NCBI RefSeq assembly: GCF_039812505.1
Contig: NZ_JBDIAQ010000170.1
Coordinates: 1-7,163, forward strand
Reading direction: 5' to 3'
Length of the DNA: 7,163 nt
Source of the DNA: Intrasporangium_A sp039812505
GTDB lineage: Bacteria > Actinomycetota > Actinomycetes > Actinomycetales > Dermatophilaceae
Below are positions 1 to 6,593 of this stretch, piece after piece (the stretch's first letter is position 1; every line of letters starts with the position of its first letter). The notes beneath the pieces are model-generated. The model did not search any database, was not told the DNA's origin, and saw nothing but the letters and a program-made list of their open reading frames with translations. The position numbers and the translations under genes are program-made.

Positions 1-51
1 TCGACACCACCCACAATCCGACCGCGGCGGGAAAGTCGCAAGCATGTCGCA

Positions 52-85
52 ACGGCGCGGCACACCCGGTTGTGTGCCGCGCCGT
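52..85 (-). terminator. Hairpin terminator downstream of pnp
   Basis: Bases 52-65 and 72-85 are perfectly complementary (14 bp, mostly G-C) around a 6-base loop at 66-71. The hairpin begins 35 bases beyond the pnp stop codon, the usual place for a terminator. On the minus strand no uninterrupted T-run follows, only scattered Ts, so this is the stem-only type common in actinobacteria rather than the classical stem plus U-tract. It would end the rpsO-pnp transcript. Bases 1-51 show nothing else recognisable; the start of any downstream gene lies outside the window. Confidence 0.75.
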
Positions 86-120
86 ACGACGTGTGACGAC
101 CGATCGAGCCGCCCGACGGA

Positions 121-2361
121 TCACGCGTCGGCGTGGGCCTCCTGCTTCTCCTCGGGCAGGACCGCGGCGAGCGAGAGCTTGCCGCGCGGGTCGATCTCCT
201 TCAGCTCGACCTGCAGCTTCTGGCCGACCTTGACGACGTCGTCGACGGAGTCGATGCGCTTGCCGCCGACGAGCTTGCGCACCTCGGAGATGTGCAGCAG
301 CCCGTCCTTGCCCGGCAGCAGCGAGACGAACGCGCCGAAGGTCGTCGTCTTGACGACCGTGCCGAGGAAGCGCTCGCCGACCTCGGGCATCTGCGGGTTG
401 GCGATGGCGTTGACGGCCGCGCGGGCCGCCTCGGCCGACGGCCCGTCGGTGGCGCCGATGAAGACCGTGCCGTCGTCCTCGATGGAGATCTCGGCGCCCG
501 TGTCGTCCTGGATCTGGTTGATCATCTTGCCCTTCGGGCCGATGACCTCGCCGATCTTGTCCACCGGGACCTTGACGGTGATGATCCGCGGCGCGTACGG
601 GCTCATCTCGTCGGGCATGTCGATGGCCTCGGCCATGACGTCGAGGATGTGCAGCCGCGCCTCGCGCGCCTGGGTGAGCGCGCCGGCCAGCACCGACGCC
701 GGGATGCCGTCGAGCTTCGTGTCGAGCTGGATGGCGGTGACGAACTCCCGGGTGCCGGCGACCTTGAAGTCCATGTCGCCGAAGGCGTCCTCGGCGCCGA
801 GGATGTCGGTCAGGGCGGCGTATGCCGTCTCGGGCTGCCCGGCCGCGTTGACGACCTGGTCGGACACGAGGCCCATCGCAATGCCCGCGACCGGCGCGCG
901 CAGCGGCACCCCGGCGTTGAGCAGCGACAGCGTGGAGGCGCACACCGACCCCATCGACGTCGAGCCGTTTGAGCCGAGCGCCTCGGAGACCTGCCGGATC
1001 GCGTACGGGAACTCCTCGCGCGTCGGCAGGACCGGCAGCAGGGCCCGCTCGGCGAGCGCGCCGTGGCCGATCTCGCGCCGCTTGGGCGAACCGACCCGAC
1101 CGGTCTCACCGGTGCTGTAGGGCGGGAAGTTGTAGTTGTGCATGTACCGCTTGCGCGTGGCGGGCGAGAGCGTGTCCAGCTGCTGCTCCATCTTGAGCAT
1201 GTTCAGCGTCGTGACCCCCATGATCTGGGTCTCGCCACGCTCGAACAGGGCCGAGCCGTGCACCCGCGGGATGACCTCCACCTCGGCGGACAGTGCCCGG
1301 ATGTCGGCCAGGCCGCGACCGTCGATACGGACGTGGTCGCGCAGGATGCGCTGGCGCACCAGCTTCTTCTGCAGCGCCCGGAAGGCGGCCGACACTTCCT
1401 TGTCACGGCCCGCGAACTCGTCGGCGAGCTGAGCCTTGACCGCGGCCTTGATCTCGTCCAGCCTGCCCTCCCGCTCGGGCTTGGCAGCGATGGTCAGCGC
1501 GGCAGCGGTCGGCTCGGAGACGGCGGCCTCGACGGCGGCATACACGTCGTCCTGGTAGTCGAGGAAGACGGGGAACTCCTGCACGGGCTTGGCGGCCTTG
1601 GCGGCGAGCTCGGCCTGGGCCTGGCAGAGCACCTTGATGAACCTCTTGCTCGCCTCCAGGCCCTCGGCGACGACCTCCTCGGTCGGTGCCTGCTTGCCCT
1701 CGTTCTTGACCAGGTTCCACGTCGCGGTCGTCGACTCGGCCTCGACCATCATGATCGCGACGTCATCGGTGCCGTCCGTGCGGGTGACGACCCGGCCCGC
1801 GACAACCATGTCGAACGTCGAGCGCTCGATGTCGGAGAAGGCCGGGAAGGCGACCCACTGGCCGTCGATGAGCGAGACGCGCACCCCCCCGACCGGTCCC
1901 GAGAAGGGCAGGCCGGAGATCTGCGTGGACAGGCTGGCCGCGTTGATCGCGAGCACGTCGTACTGGTGGTCGGGATTCAGGGACAGGACCGTGATGACGA
2001 CCTGGACCTCGTTGCGCAGGCCCTTGCGGAAGGTGGGGCGCAGCGGCCGGTCGATCAGCCGGCAGGTCAGGATCGCGTCGCTCGAGGGGCGGCCCTCGCG
2101 GCGGAAGAACGAGCCGGGGATCCGGCCCACGGCATACATGCGCTCCTCGACGTCGACCGTAAGCGGGAAGAAGTCGAACTGGTCCTTGGGCTGCTTGCCT
2201 GCAGCCGTCGTGGACAGCAGCATCGTGTCCTCGTCGAGGTAGGCCATCACGGCCCCCGCCGCCTGACGCGCGACGCGGCCGGTCTCGAAGCGGACCGTGT
2301 GGGTGCCGAAGCTGCCGTTGTCGATCACGGCCTCGGCGAAGGTGATGTCTGGACCCTCCAT
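121..2361 (-). CDS. pnp: Polyribonucleotide nucleotidyltransferase (PNPase / guanosine pentaphosphate synthetase I type)
   Basis: Cytoplasmic 3'-to-5' phosphorolytic exoribonuclease that degrades RNA to nucleoside diphosphates and can add 3' tails. Actinobacterial members were also described as guanosine pentaphosphate synthetase I, hence the alternative name gpsI. The 746-residue product has the full family layout: first RNase PH domain (about 12-145, with GRIPGSFFRREGRPS at 79-93), an all-helical linker (about 240-330), and the second, catalytic RNase PH domain (about 345-580) with LGAEDAFGDMDFKVAG. The aspartates there at about 525 and 531 match the catalytic pair of E. coli PNPase. A KH domain with the GxxG loop GPKG follows at about 608-611, then an S1 domain (about 662-732). 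Length is normal and nothing is broken. The start at 2361 is preferred because the conserved MEGPDITFAEA begins there and GAGGG lies 5-6 bases upstream. An in-frame ATG at 2430 would add 23 basic, poorly conserved-looking residues. pnp is co-directional with rpsO and probably co-transcribed with it. Confidence 0.97.
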   Translation of the reverse strand: MEGPDITFAEAVIDNGSFGTHTVRFETGRVARQAAGAVMAYLDEDTMLLSTTAAGKQPKDQFDFFPLTVDVEERMYAVGRIPGSFFRREGRPSSDAILTCRLIDRPLRPTFRKGLRNEVQVVITVLSLNPDHQYDVLAINAASLSTQISGLPFSGPVGGVRVSLIDGQWVAFPAFSDIERSTFDMVVAGRVVTRTDGTDDVAIMMVEAESTTATWNLVKNEGKQAPTEEVVAEGLEASKRFIKVLCQAQAELAAKAAKPVQEFPVFLDYQDDVYAAVEAAVSEPTAAALTIAAKPEREGRLDEIKAAVKAQLADEFAGRDKEVSAAFRALQKKLVRQRILRDHVRIDGRGLADIRALSAEVEVIPRVHGSALFERGETQIMGVTTLNMLKMEQQLDTLSPATRKRYMHNYNFPPYSTGETGRVGSPKRREIGHGALAERALLPVLPTREEFPYAIRQVSEALGSNGSTSMGSVCASTLSLLNAGVPLRAPVAGIAMGLVSDQVVNAAGQPETAYAALTDILGAEDAFGDMDFKVAGTREFVTAIQLDTKLDGIPASVLAGALTQAREARLHILDVMAEAIDMPDEMSPYAPRIITVKVPVDKIGEVIGPKGKMINQIQDDTGAEISIEDDGTVFIGATDGPSAEAARAAVNAIANPQMPEVGERFLGTVVKTTTFGAFVSLLPGKDGLLHISEVRKLVGGKRIDSVDDVVKVGQKLQVELKEIDPRGKLSLAAVLPEEKQEAHADA

Positions 2362-2397
2362 GTGGGCCCTCGCTTTCTTGTTCTCTTCACGTGCCCT

Positions 2398-2497
2398 CGC
2401 ACATCGTCGTTGTGTGCGGGGTTCCTTCATCGCCGGGCCATCCCCGGCACCTACGGCGAGAGGCGGTCACCGCAGCAGGTGCGGTGACCGCCTCTCG
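2398..2497 (-). promoter_or_regulatory. Structured rpsO-pnp intergenic leader (attenuator / RNase III-type processing site)
   Basis: Three hairpins lie between the rpsO stop and the pnp start. The largest pairs 2457-2474 with 2480-2497: 18 perfect base pairs and a 5-base loop, starting 8 bases after the rpsO stop codon. The second pairs 2432-2437 with 2443-2448 (GCCGGG/CCCGGC, 6 bp). The third pairs 2398-2403 with 2413-2418 (CGCACA/TGTGCG, 6 bp). No T-run follows the large stem on the minus strand, so complete termination is uncertain and read-through into pnp is likely. In E. coli and Streptomyces the rpsO-pnp read-through transcript is cut by RNase III in this region, and in E. coli that cut allows PNPase to repress its own mRNA. 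A long double-stranded stem here is consistent with the same scheme, but cleavage is inferred. Confidence 0.75.
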
Positions 2498-2505
2498 TCA
2501 GAAGC

Positions 2506-2775
2506 TCATCGGCGCAGGCCGAGGCGCTTGATCAGGGAGCGATAGCGCTCGATGTCGGTCGCCTCGAGATAGCGGAGCATCCGCTTGCGGCGACCGACCA
2601 GCAGGAGCAGGCCCCGCCGGCTGTGGTGGTCGTGGGCGTGCGTCTTGGAGTGCTCGGTGAGGTCCTTGATGCGCTGGGTCAGCAGGGCGACCTGGACCTC
2701 CGGGGAGCCGGTGTCACCCTCGGCGGTGGCGTACTCGGCGATGATCCTCTTCTTCACGTCAGCGTCCAGCGGCAT
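2506..2775 (-). CDS. rpsO: 30S ribosomal protein S15
   Basis: Primary-binding protein of the small ribosomal subunit; it binds 16S rRNA at a three-way junction in the central domain and nucleates platform assembly. The 89-residue product is the standard length and four-helix type. It carries DTGSPEVQVALLTQRI (21-36) and the signature around THAHDHHSRRGLLLLVGRRK (45-64), and ends in IKRLGLRR as in most S15 proteins. The rRNA-contacting His42, Asp49 and Ser52 (His41, Asp48, Ser51 in mature E. coli numbering) are all present. AGAAGGAG lies upstream of the ATG with a spacing of about 10 bases, slightly long. The neighbour downstream is pnp, the universally common partner. The usual actinobacterial upstream partners (truB, ribF) are not next to it; a divergent exporter gene is there instead. 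Confidence 0.98.
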   Translation of the reverse strand: MPLDADVKKRIIAEYATAEGDTGSPEVQVALLTQRIKDLTEHSKTHAHDHHSRRGLLLLVGRRKRMLRYLEATDIERYRSLIKRLGLRR

Positions 2776-2862
2776 GGCTGACCGACTCCTTCTCGACTCG
2801 TTGCGCGGCGCCCCGGGGCAGGTCCACCCGGGCTCTGTGGGTCCGCGGCCGATCGAACGGCA
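2776..2862 (-). promoter_or_regulatory. Putative 5' leader of rpsO mRNA
   Basis: If transcription starts about 7 bases after the TAGGCT hexamer, rpsO has a leader of roughly 85-90 bases. It holds a possible 6-bp stem (2812-2817 with 2827-2832, CCCGGG/CCCGGG, 9-base loop) upstream of the ribosome-binding site AGAAGGAG. S15 represses its own synthesis through leader structures in several bacterial phyla, and these structures do not resemble each other, so an autoregulatory site here is plausible. I cannot match it to a known S15-binding fold. Confidence 0.3.
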
Positions 2863-2868
2863 CCCGTC

Positions 2869-2898
2869 AGCCTAACAGCGGCTCCGCGCTCGCCCTAA
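2869..2898 (-). promoter_or_regulatory. Putative sigA-type promoter of rpsO (extended -10)
   Basis: On the minus strand TAGGCT (bases 2874-2869) fits the actinobacterial -10 pattern TAnnnT and is preceded by TGT, giving an extended -10 (TGnTAGGCT). TTAGGG at 2898-2893 is a weak -35 candidate with 18-base spacing. The predicted start is near 2862, about 87 bases before rpsO. Extended -10 promoters tolerate a poor -35. The same hexamer precedes lpdA in this window. Confidence 0.5.
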
Positions 2899-2925
2899 TC
2901 GAGCCCGGGGGCCCGCGAGGCCACC

Positions 2926-2954
2926 TGTCGGGTGTCCCGGCGAGCGGATAGCGT
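2926..2954 (+). promoter_or_regulatory. Weak candidate promoter for the MFS exporter gene
   Basis: TAGCGT at 2949-2954 fits TAnnnT, with TGTCGG at 2926-2931 as a poor -35 candidate and 17-base spacing. It would start transcription near 2961, about 24 bases before the ATG. The match is weak and rests mainly on position. No clear palindromic operator is visible between the two divergent genes. Confidence 0.25.
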
Positions 2955-2984
2955 CTGGGCGTAGGCCTGCGACAGGAGATCGAG

Positions 2985-5021
2985 ATGAGCGCGAGCGCGC
3001 CGGTGGCGCCAGAGGGAGTCTCCCAGAAGCGCATCCTGCTGATCATCGGGGCCCTGCTGCTCGGCATGTTCCTCGCGGCGCTCGACCAGACGATCGTGGC
3101 GACCGCGCTGCCGACGATCGCCGGCGACCTGCATGCGCTCTCGGAGCTGTCGTGGGTGGTGACCTCCTACATCCTGGCCTCGACGGCCTCGACCCCGTTG
3201 TGGGGCAAGCTGGGCGACCTCTACGGCCGCAAACGGTTCTTCCAGGCCGCGATCGTCATCTTCCTGGTCGGCTCGGTGCTGTCCGGGCTCAGCCGGTCGA
3301 TGGGCGAGCTGATCGCCTTCCGGGCGTTGCAGGGCATCGGCGGCGGCGGGCTGATGATCACCGCGCAGGCGATCGTCGGCGACGTGGTCTCGCCGCGCGA
3401 CCGCGGCAAGTACCAGGGCATCTTCGGCGCGGTGTTCGGCGTGACCAGCGTGCTCGGCCCCCTGCTGGGCGGGTTCTTCGTCGACCACCTGTCGTGGCGC
3501 TGGGTGTTCTACATCAACCTGCCCGTGGGGGTGGTGGCGCTGGTGGTGACCGCGGTGGTGCTGCCCAGCCGGACCGAGCGGATCCAGCACGCCATCGACT
3601 ACCTGGGCACGATCCTGCTGGCCGGTGCCGCCACCGCGCTGGTGCTGCTGACGACCCTGGGCGGGACGACCTGGGCGTGGTCCTCCGCGCCCATCTACCT
3701 GCTCGGCAGTCTCGCGGTGGTGCTGATCGCCGTGTTCGTGGTGGTGGAACGGCGCGTGCCCGAGCCGGTGCTGCCGCTGCGGCTGTTCCGCAGCCGGGTG
3801 TTCACCGCCTCCAGCCTGATCGGCTTCGTCGTCGGGTTCGCCATGTTCGGGGCGATCACCTACCTGCCGCAGTACATGCAGGTGGTCCGCGGCCAGAGCC
3901 CCACCGACTCGGGGCTGCAGCTGCTCCCGCTGATGCTCGGGCTGCTGATCACCTCGATGGGCACCGGCATCCTGATCACCCGCTGGGGTCGGTACAAGGT
4001 CTTCCCGATCCTGGGGACCGCGGTCATGACGCTGGGCATGTGGCTGCTCTCGCACCTGGACGTGTCCACCAGCCCGGCGCAGTACAGCACCTACATGTTC
4101 GTGCTCGGGGTGGGCATCGGCGGCGTGATGCAGGTGCTGGTCATCGCCGTGCAGAACGACGTGCCCTACCGCGACCTGGGGGTGGCCACGTCGGGCGCCA
4201 CGTTCTTCCGCTCGATCGGCGGGTCGTTCGGCACCGCCGTCTTCGGCGCGATCTTCGCCAACACCCTGACCGGCAACCTCGCGCACTACCTGGCCGGGAT
4301 ACCCCTCCCGCCCGGGTTCAACCCCGAGGCCGGCGCCAGCCCCGCGATCCTGGCGCAGCTGCCCCCGGAGGTGCACGACGGCTTCATCCACGCCTACGCC
4401 GCCTCGCTGCAGACGGTCTTCCTCGCGGCCATCCCGATCGCCGCGCTCGCGTTCGGCTTCACCTGGCTGCTCAAGGAGGTGCCGCTGCGCGAGGCGGTGG
4501 CCACCCCGGACCAGTCGCAGGCGCTGGCCCCGTCGGCGATGCCGCTGGGCGAGGACCCCGCCGACCTGGTCGCCCGGGTGCTGTCCGTCCTGTCCAGACG
4601 CGAGGGCCGACAGCGGGTCTACACCCAGCTGGCCGGGGTCGCCGGACTGGACCTGGACCCGCGCTCGACCTGGCTGCTCTACCGGCTCGGCGACCGCCGC
4701 TCGGTCAACCTCGACGCGATGGCGCGAACCTTGCACCTGACCGTCGCGCAGATCGAACAGCTCGGCGCCCCGCTGCTGCGGGCGGGGCTGGTCACCATCG
4801 TCGACGGGACCGCCTCGTGCACCCGGGCCGGCGCTGCCGCGGTCGACCAGCTGGTGGCGGCTCGTCGCACGATGCTGCAGGCGCGCCTTGGCACCTGGGC
4901 CGACGAGTACGACGCGCGCCTGACGGCAAGGCTCGACGAGCTGGCCCGCGACCTGCTGCGCGACCCCGAGCGACGCACCCACCTGTTCGTCGGTGGCCAT
5001 GACCCCGCCGACCGCCAGTAG
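2985..5021 (+). CDS. DHA2-family (EmrB/QacA-like) 14-TM MFS exporter with C-terminal MarR-like winged-helix domain
   Basis: Predicted proton-driven inner-membrane drug or metabolite exporter; substrate unknown. The 678-residue product has about 14 hydrophobic helices between residues 15 and 497. Family motifs are clear: LDQTIVATALP in TM1 (33-43), motif A GKLGDLYGRKR (74-84), motif B RALQGIGGG (113-121) and the antiporter motif C GPLLGGFFVD (158-167). A proline-rich outer loop (about 427-465) precedes the last helix, as in other DHA2 proteins. The exporter part ends near 500, the usual family size. The extra 160-170 cytoplasmic residues look like a MarR-type winged helix. A region around STWLLYRLGD (561-570) leads to LDAMARTLHLTVAQIEQ (576-592), the likely helix-turn-helix. 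LLRAGLVTIVDG and CTRAGAAAVDQL (wing, 597-623) follow, then a long amphipathic helix. AGGAG lies 6 bases before the ATG. No separate regulator gene is adjacent. Exporter identity is near certain; the tail assignment is by pattern only. Confidence 0.93.
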   Translation: MSASAPVAPEGVSQKRILLIIGALLLGMFLAALDQTIVATALPTIAGDLHALSELSWVVTSYILASTASTPLWGKLGDLYGRKRFFQAAIVIFLVGSVLSGLSRSMGELIAFRALQGIGGGGLMITAQAIVGDVVSPRDRGKYQGIFGAVFGVTSVLGPLLGGFFVDHLSWRWVFYINLPVGVVALVVTAVVLPSRTERIQHAIDYLGTILLAGAATALVLLTTLGGTTWAWSSAPIYLLGSLAVVLIAVFVVVERRVPEPVLPLRLFRSRVFTASSLIGFVVGFAMFGAITYLPQYMQVVRGQSPTDSGLQLLPLMLGLLITSMGTGILITRWGRYKVFPILGTAVMTLGMWLLSHLDVSTSPAQYSTYMFVLGVGIGGVMQVLVIAVQNDVPYRDLGVATSGATFFRSIGGSFGTAVFGAIFANTLTGNLAHYLAGIPLPPGFNPEAGASPAILAQLPPEVHDGFIHAYAASLQTVFLAAIPIAALAFGFTWLLKEVPLREAVATPDQSQALAPSAMPLGEDPADLVARVLSVLSRREGRQRVYTQLAGVAGLDLDPRSTWLLYRLGDRRSVNLDAMARTLHLTVAQIEQLGAPLLRAGLVTIVDGTASCTRAGAAAVDQLVAARRTMLQARLGTWADEYDARLTARLDELARDLLRDPERRTHLFVGGHDPADRQ

Positions 5022-5065
5022 GTGACCACCGGCGGCGAGGGCGGGGCGCAGGCTCTGGAGCCGGA

Positions 5066-5132
5066 CACCCCCAGCCGTATGCCGCCCACCGGACCCGGGT
5101 GAGCGGCATACCTCCGCGCCGGGCTGGGGGTG
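5066..5132. terminator. Bidirectional terminator / long imperfect inverted repeat between convergent genes
   Basis: Outer arms 5066-5076 and 5122-5132 pair over 11 bp (CACCCCCAGCC/GGCTGGGGGTG). Inner arms 5077-5085 and 5103-5111 pair over 9 bp (GTATGCCGC/GCGGCATAC). After one mismatch, 5087-5090 pairs with 5098-5101. A 10-base bulge (5112-5121) lies on one side only. It sits between the stop of the exporter gene (5021) and the stop of lpdA (5141), so it can serve both strands. Neither side has a T-run, again the stem-only type. Confidence 0.75.
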
Positions 5133-5140
5133 AGAAGAGC

Positions 5141-6538
5141 TCAGAGGTTGATCATGTGCCCGGCGATCCCCTCGATGGCCTCCTTCATCGCCTCGCTGAG
5201 GGTCGGGTGGGCAAAGACGTTGCGCGCCACCTCGTCAGCGGTCAGGTCCCACTGCTGGGCCAGTGTGAGGGCGGGGAGCAGCTCGGTGACCTCGGGGCCG
5301 ATCATGTGCCCGCCGACGATCTCGTTGTGCTCGGCGTCGGCCACGATCTTGACGAAGCCGACCCCCTCGGCCATGCCGCGGGCCTTGCCGTTGGCCGAGA
5401 ACGGGAAGCTGGCCGTCTTCACGTCGTAGCCCTTGTCGCGCGCCTGCTGCTCCGAGTAGCCGAAGGAGGCGATCTGCGGCTGGCAGAAGGTCGCCCGCGG
5501 GATCATGTCGAAGTTGATCTCCATCGTCTCCGCGTCGGCGATCGTCTCGGCGGCGACGACCCCCATGGCCTCTGCGGTGTGGGCGAGCATGAGCTTGCCG
5601 GTGCAGTCCCCGATCGCGTAGACGCCTTGGACGTTGGTGCGGCCGCGGGCGTCGACGGCGATCGCGCCACGATCGGTCAGCTGCACCCCCGCCGCCTCGA
5701 GCCCGAAGCCCTGCACGCGGGGGGCGAAGCCGAAGGCGGCGAGGAACTTGTCCGCCTCGAGGACCTGCTCCTGGCCCCCGGCGGCGGGCGCGACCGTCAC
5801 GCGCACGCCCGACCCGGTGTCCGCGACGTTCTTGACCGCGGTGGACAGCAGCACGGTGACGCCGAGCTTCTTGTACTGCTTGAACAGCTCCTTGGAGACG
5901 TCGGCGTCCTCGGTCGGGACCATGCGGTCCAGGAACTCGACGATCGTCACGTCGACGCCGAAGTTCTTCAGGACATAGGCGAACTCGACCCCGATGGCAC
6001 CCGAGCCGCCGATGATGATCGAGCTGGGCAGGTCGGCGTCGAGGATCTGCTCCTCGTAGGTCACCACGTTGGTGCTGACCTGCATCCCCGGCAGCATCCG
6101 GACCGTCGCGCCGGTGGCGATGATCAGGTTGTCGAAGGTGATGGTGCGCGACGAGCCGTCGTTCAGGGCGACGTCCATCGAGGTCGGGCCGGTGATCGTC
6201 CCCCAGCCGTCGATCTCCTCGATCTTGTTCTTCTTCATCAGGTAGTGCACGCCCTTGGCGCTGGCCTCGGCCACGCTCCGGCTGCGGGCGTGCGTGGCCG
6301 CGAACGACATGGTCGCGTCGCCCTCGATGCCGAAGGTCTTCTTCTCGTGCGTGATGATGTGGGCGATCTCGGCGTTGCGCAGCAGCGCCTTGCTGGGGAT
6401 GCACCCGACGTTGAGGCAGACCCCGCCCCAGTACTGCTTCTCGACGACCGCGGCCTTCTTGCCGAGCTGCGAGGCGCGGATCGCCGCGACATAGCCACCG
6501 GGTCCGGCCCCGAGTACCACCACATCGAAATCAGCCAT
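5141..6538 (-). CDS. lpdA: Dihydrolipoyl dehydrogenase (E3 component)
   Basis: Flavoprotein that reoxidises dihydrolipoamide with NAD+ as the E3 subunit of pyruvate, 2-oxoglutarate and branched-chain 2-oxoacid dehydrogenase complexes, and in the glycine cleavage system; cytoplasmic homodimer. The 465-residue product is full length. FAD-binding GAGPGG is at 10-15, and the redox disulfide motif GGVCLNVGCIPSK has Cys41 and Cys46. The NAD-binding GGSGAIG is at 177-183, and the second FAD motif AIGDCTG has Asp311. The C-terminal dimerisation domain ends in FAHPTLSE, with the catalytic His444-Glu449 pair, and GHMINL. It resembles mycobacterial LpdC closely, including KYWGG-like and ATFCQP stretches. 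The first His of the common HAHPTLSE motif is Phe here, a position not needed for catalysis. No acyltransferase or decarboxylase gene is adjacent, so it probably supplies E3 to complexes encoded elsewhere. No Shine-Dalgarno sequence precedes the ATG. Confidence 0.97.
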   Translation of the reverse strand: MADFDVVVLGAGPGGYVAAIRASQLGKKAAVVEKQYWGGVCLNVGCIPSKALLRNAEIAHIITHEKKTFGIEGDATMSFAATHARSRSVAEASAKGVHYLMKKNKIEEIDGWGTITGPTSMDVALNDGSSRTITFDNLIIATGATVRMLPGMQVSTNVVTYEEQILDADLPSSIIIGGSGAIGVEFAYVLKNFGVDVTIVEFLDRMVPTEDADVSKELFKQYKKLGVTVLLSTAVKNVADTGSGVRVTVAPAAGGQEQVLEADKFLAAFGFAPRVQGFGLEAAGVQLTDRGAIAVDARGRTNVQGVYAIGDCTGKLMLAHTAEAMGVVAAETIADAETMEINFDMIPRATFCQPQIASFGYSEQQARDKGYDVKTASFPFSANGKARGMAEGVGFVKIVADAEHNEIVGGHMIGPEVTELLPALTLAQQWDLTADEVARNVFAHPTLSEAMKEAIEGIAGHMINL

Positions 6539-6553
6539 GGCCGACAGCCTATA
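6539..6553 (-). promoter_or_regulatory. Putative leaderless promoter of lpdA
   Basis: On the minus strand TAGGCT (6551-6546) ends 7 bases before the lpdA ATG. A -10 hexamer normally ends 6-8 bases before the start of transcription, so the first transcribed base would be at or next to the A of the ATG. No GGAGG-like sequence lies in the 20 bases upstream, which fits translation without a leader. The overlapping TATAGG (6553-6548) is an alternative reading. No convincing -35 is seen. Confidence 0.5.
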
Positions 6554-6593
6554 GGTGTGGCCCCGCCGTCGCGCAGATGGAATCCGCGCGTGG

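Noticed and set aside
44..1120. 358-codon plus-strand frame opposite the 3' half of pnp
   Set aside because: Ser/Thr/Arg-rich shadow that starts inside the pnp terminator region; no motif and no ribosome-binding site.
1884..1890. Run of seven Cs within pnp, a possible slippage or sequencing-error site
   Set aside because: The PNPase frame continues intact through it (GPVGGVRV), so there is no sign of a frameshift.
1063..2487. 474-codon plus-strand frame opposite pnp
   Set aside because: Repetitive Arg/Asp/Leu/Gly composition and no recognisable motif; it is the antisense shadow of a clear PNPase gene and runs across its regulatory spacer.
2895..5000. 701-codon open frame on the minus strand opposite the exporter gene
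   Set aside because: Its translation is a low-complexity mix of Arg, His, Gln, Gly and Asp with no domain, as expected when GC-rich third positions remove stop codons from the opposite strand. The plus-strand exporter explains the DNA fully.
5022..5140. Possible small gene in the spacer between the exporter and lpdA
   Set aside because: The spacer is taken up by the long inverted repeat and has no start codon with a ribosome-binding site and plausible product.
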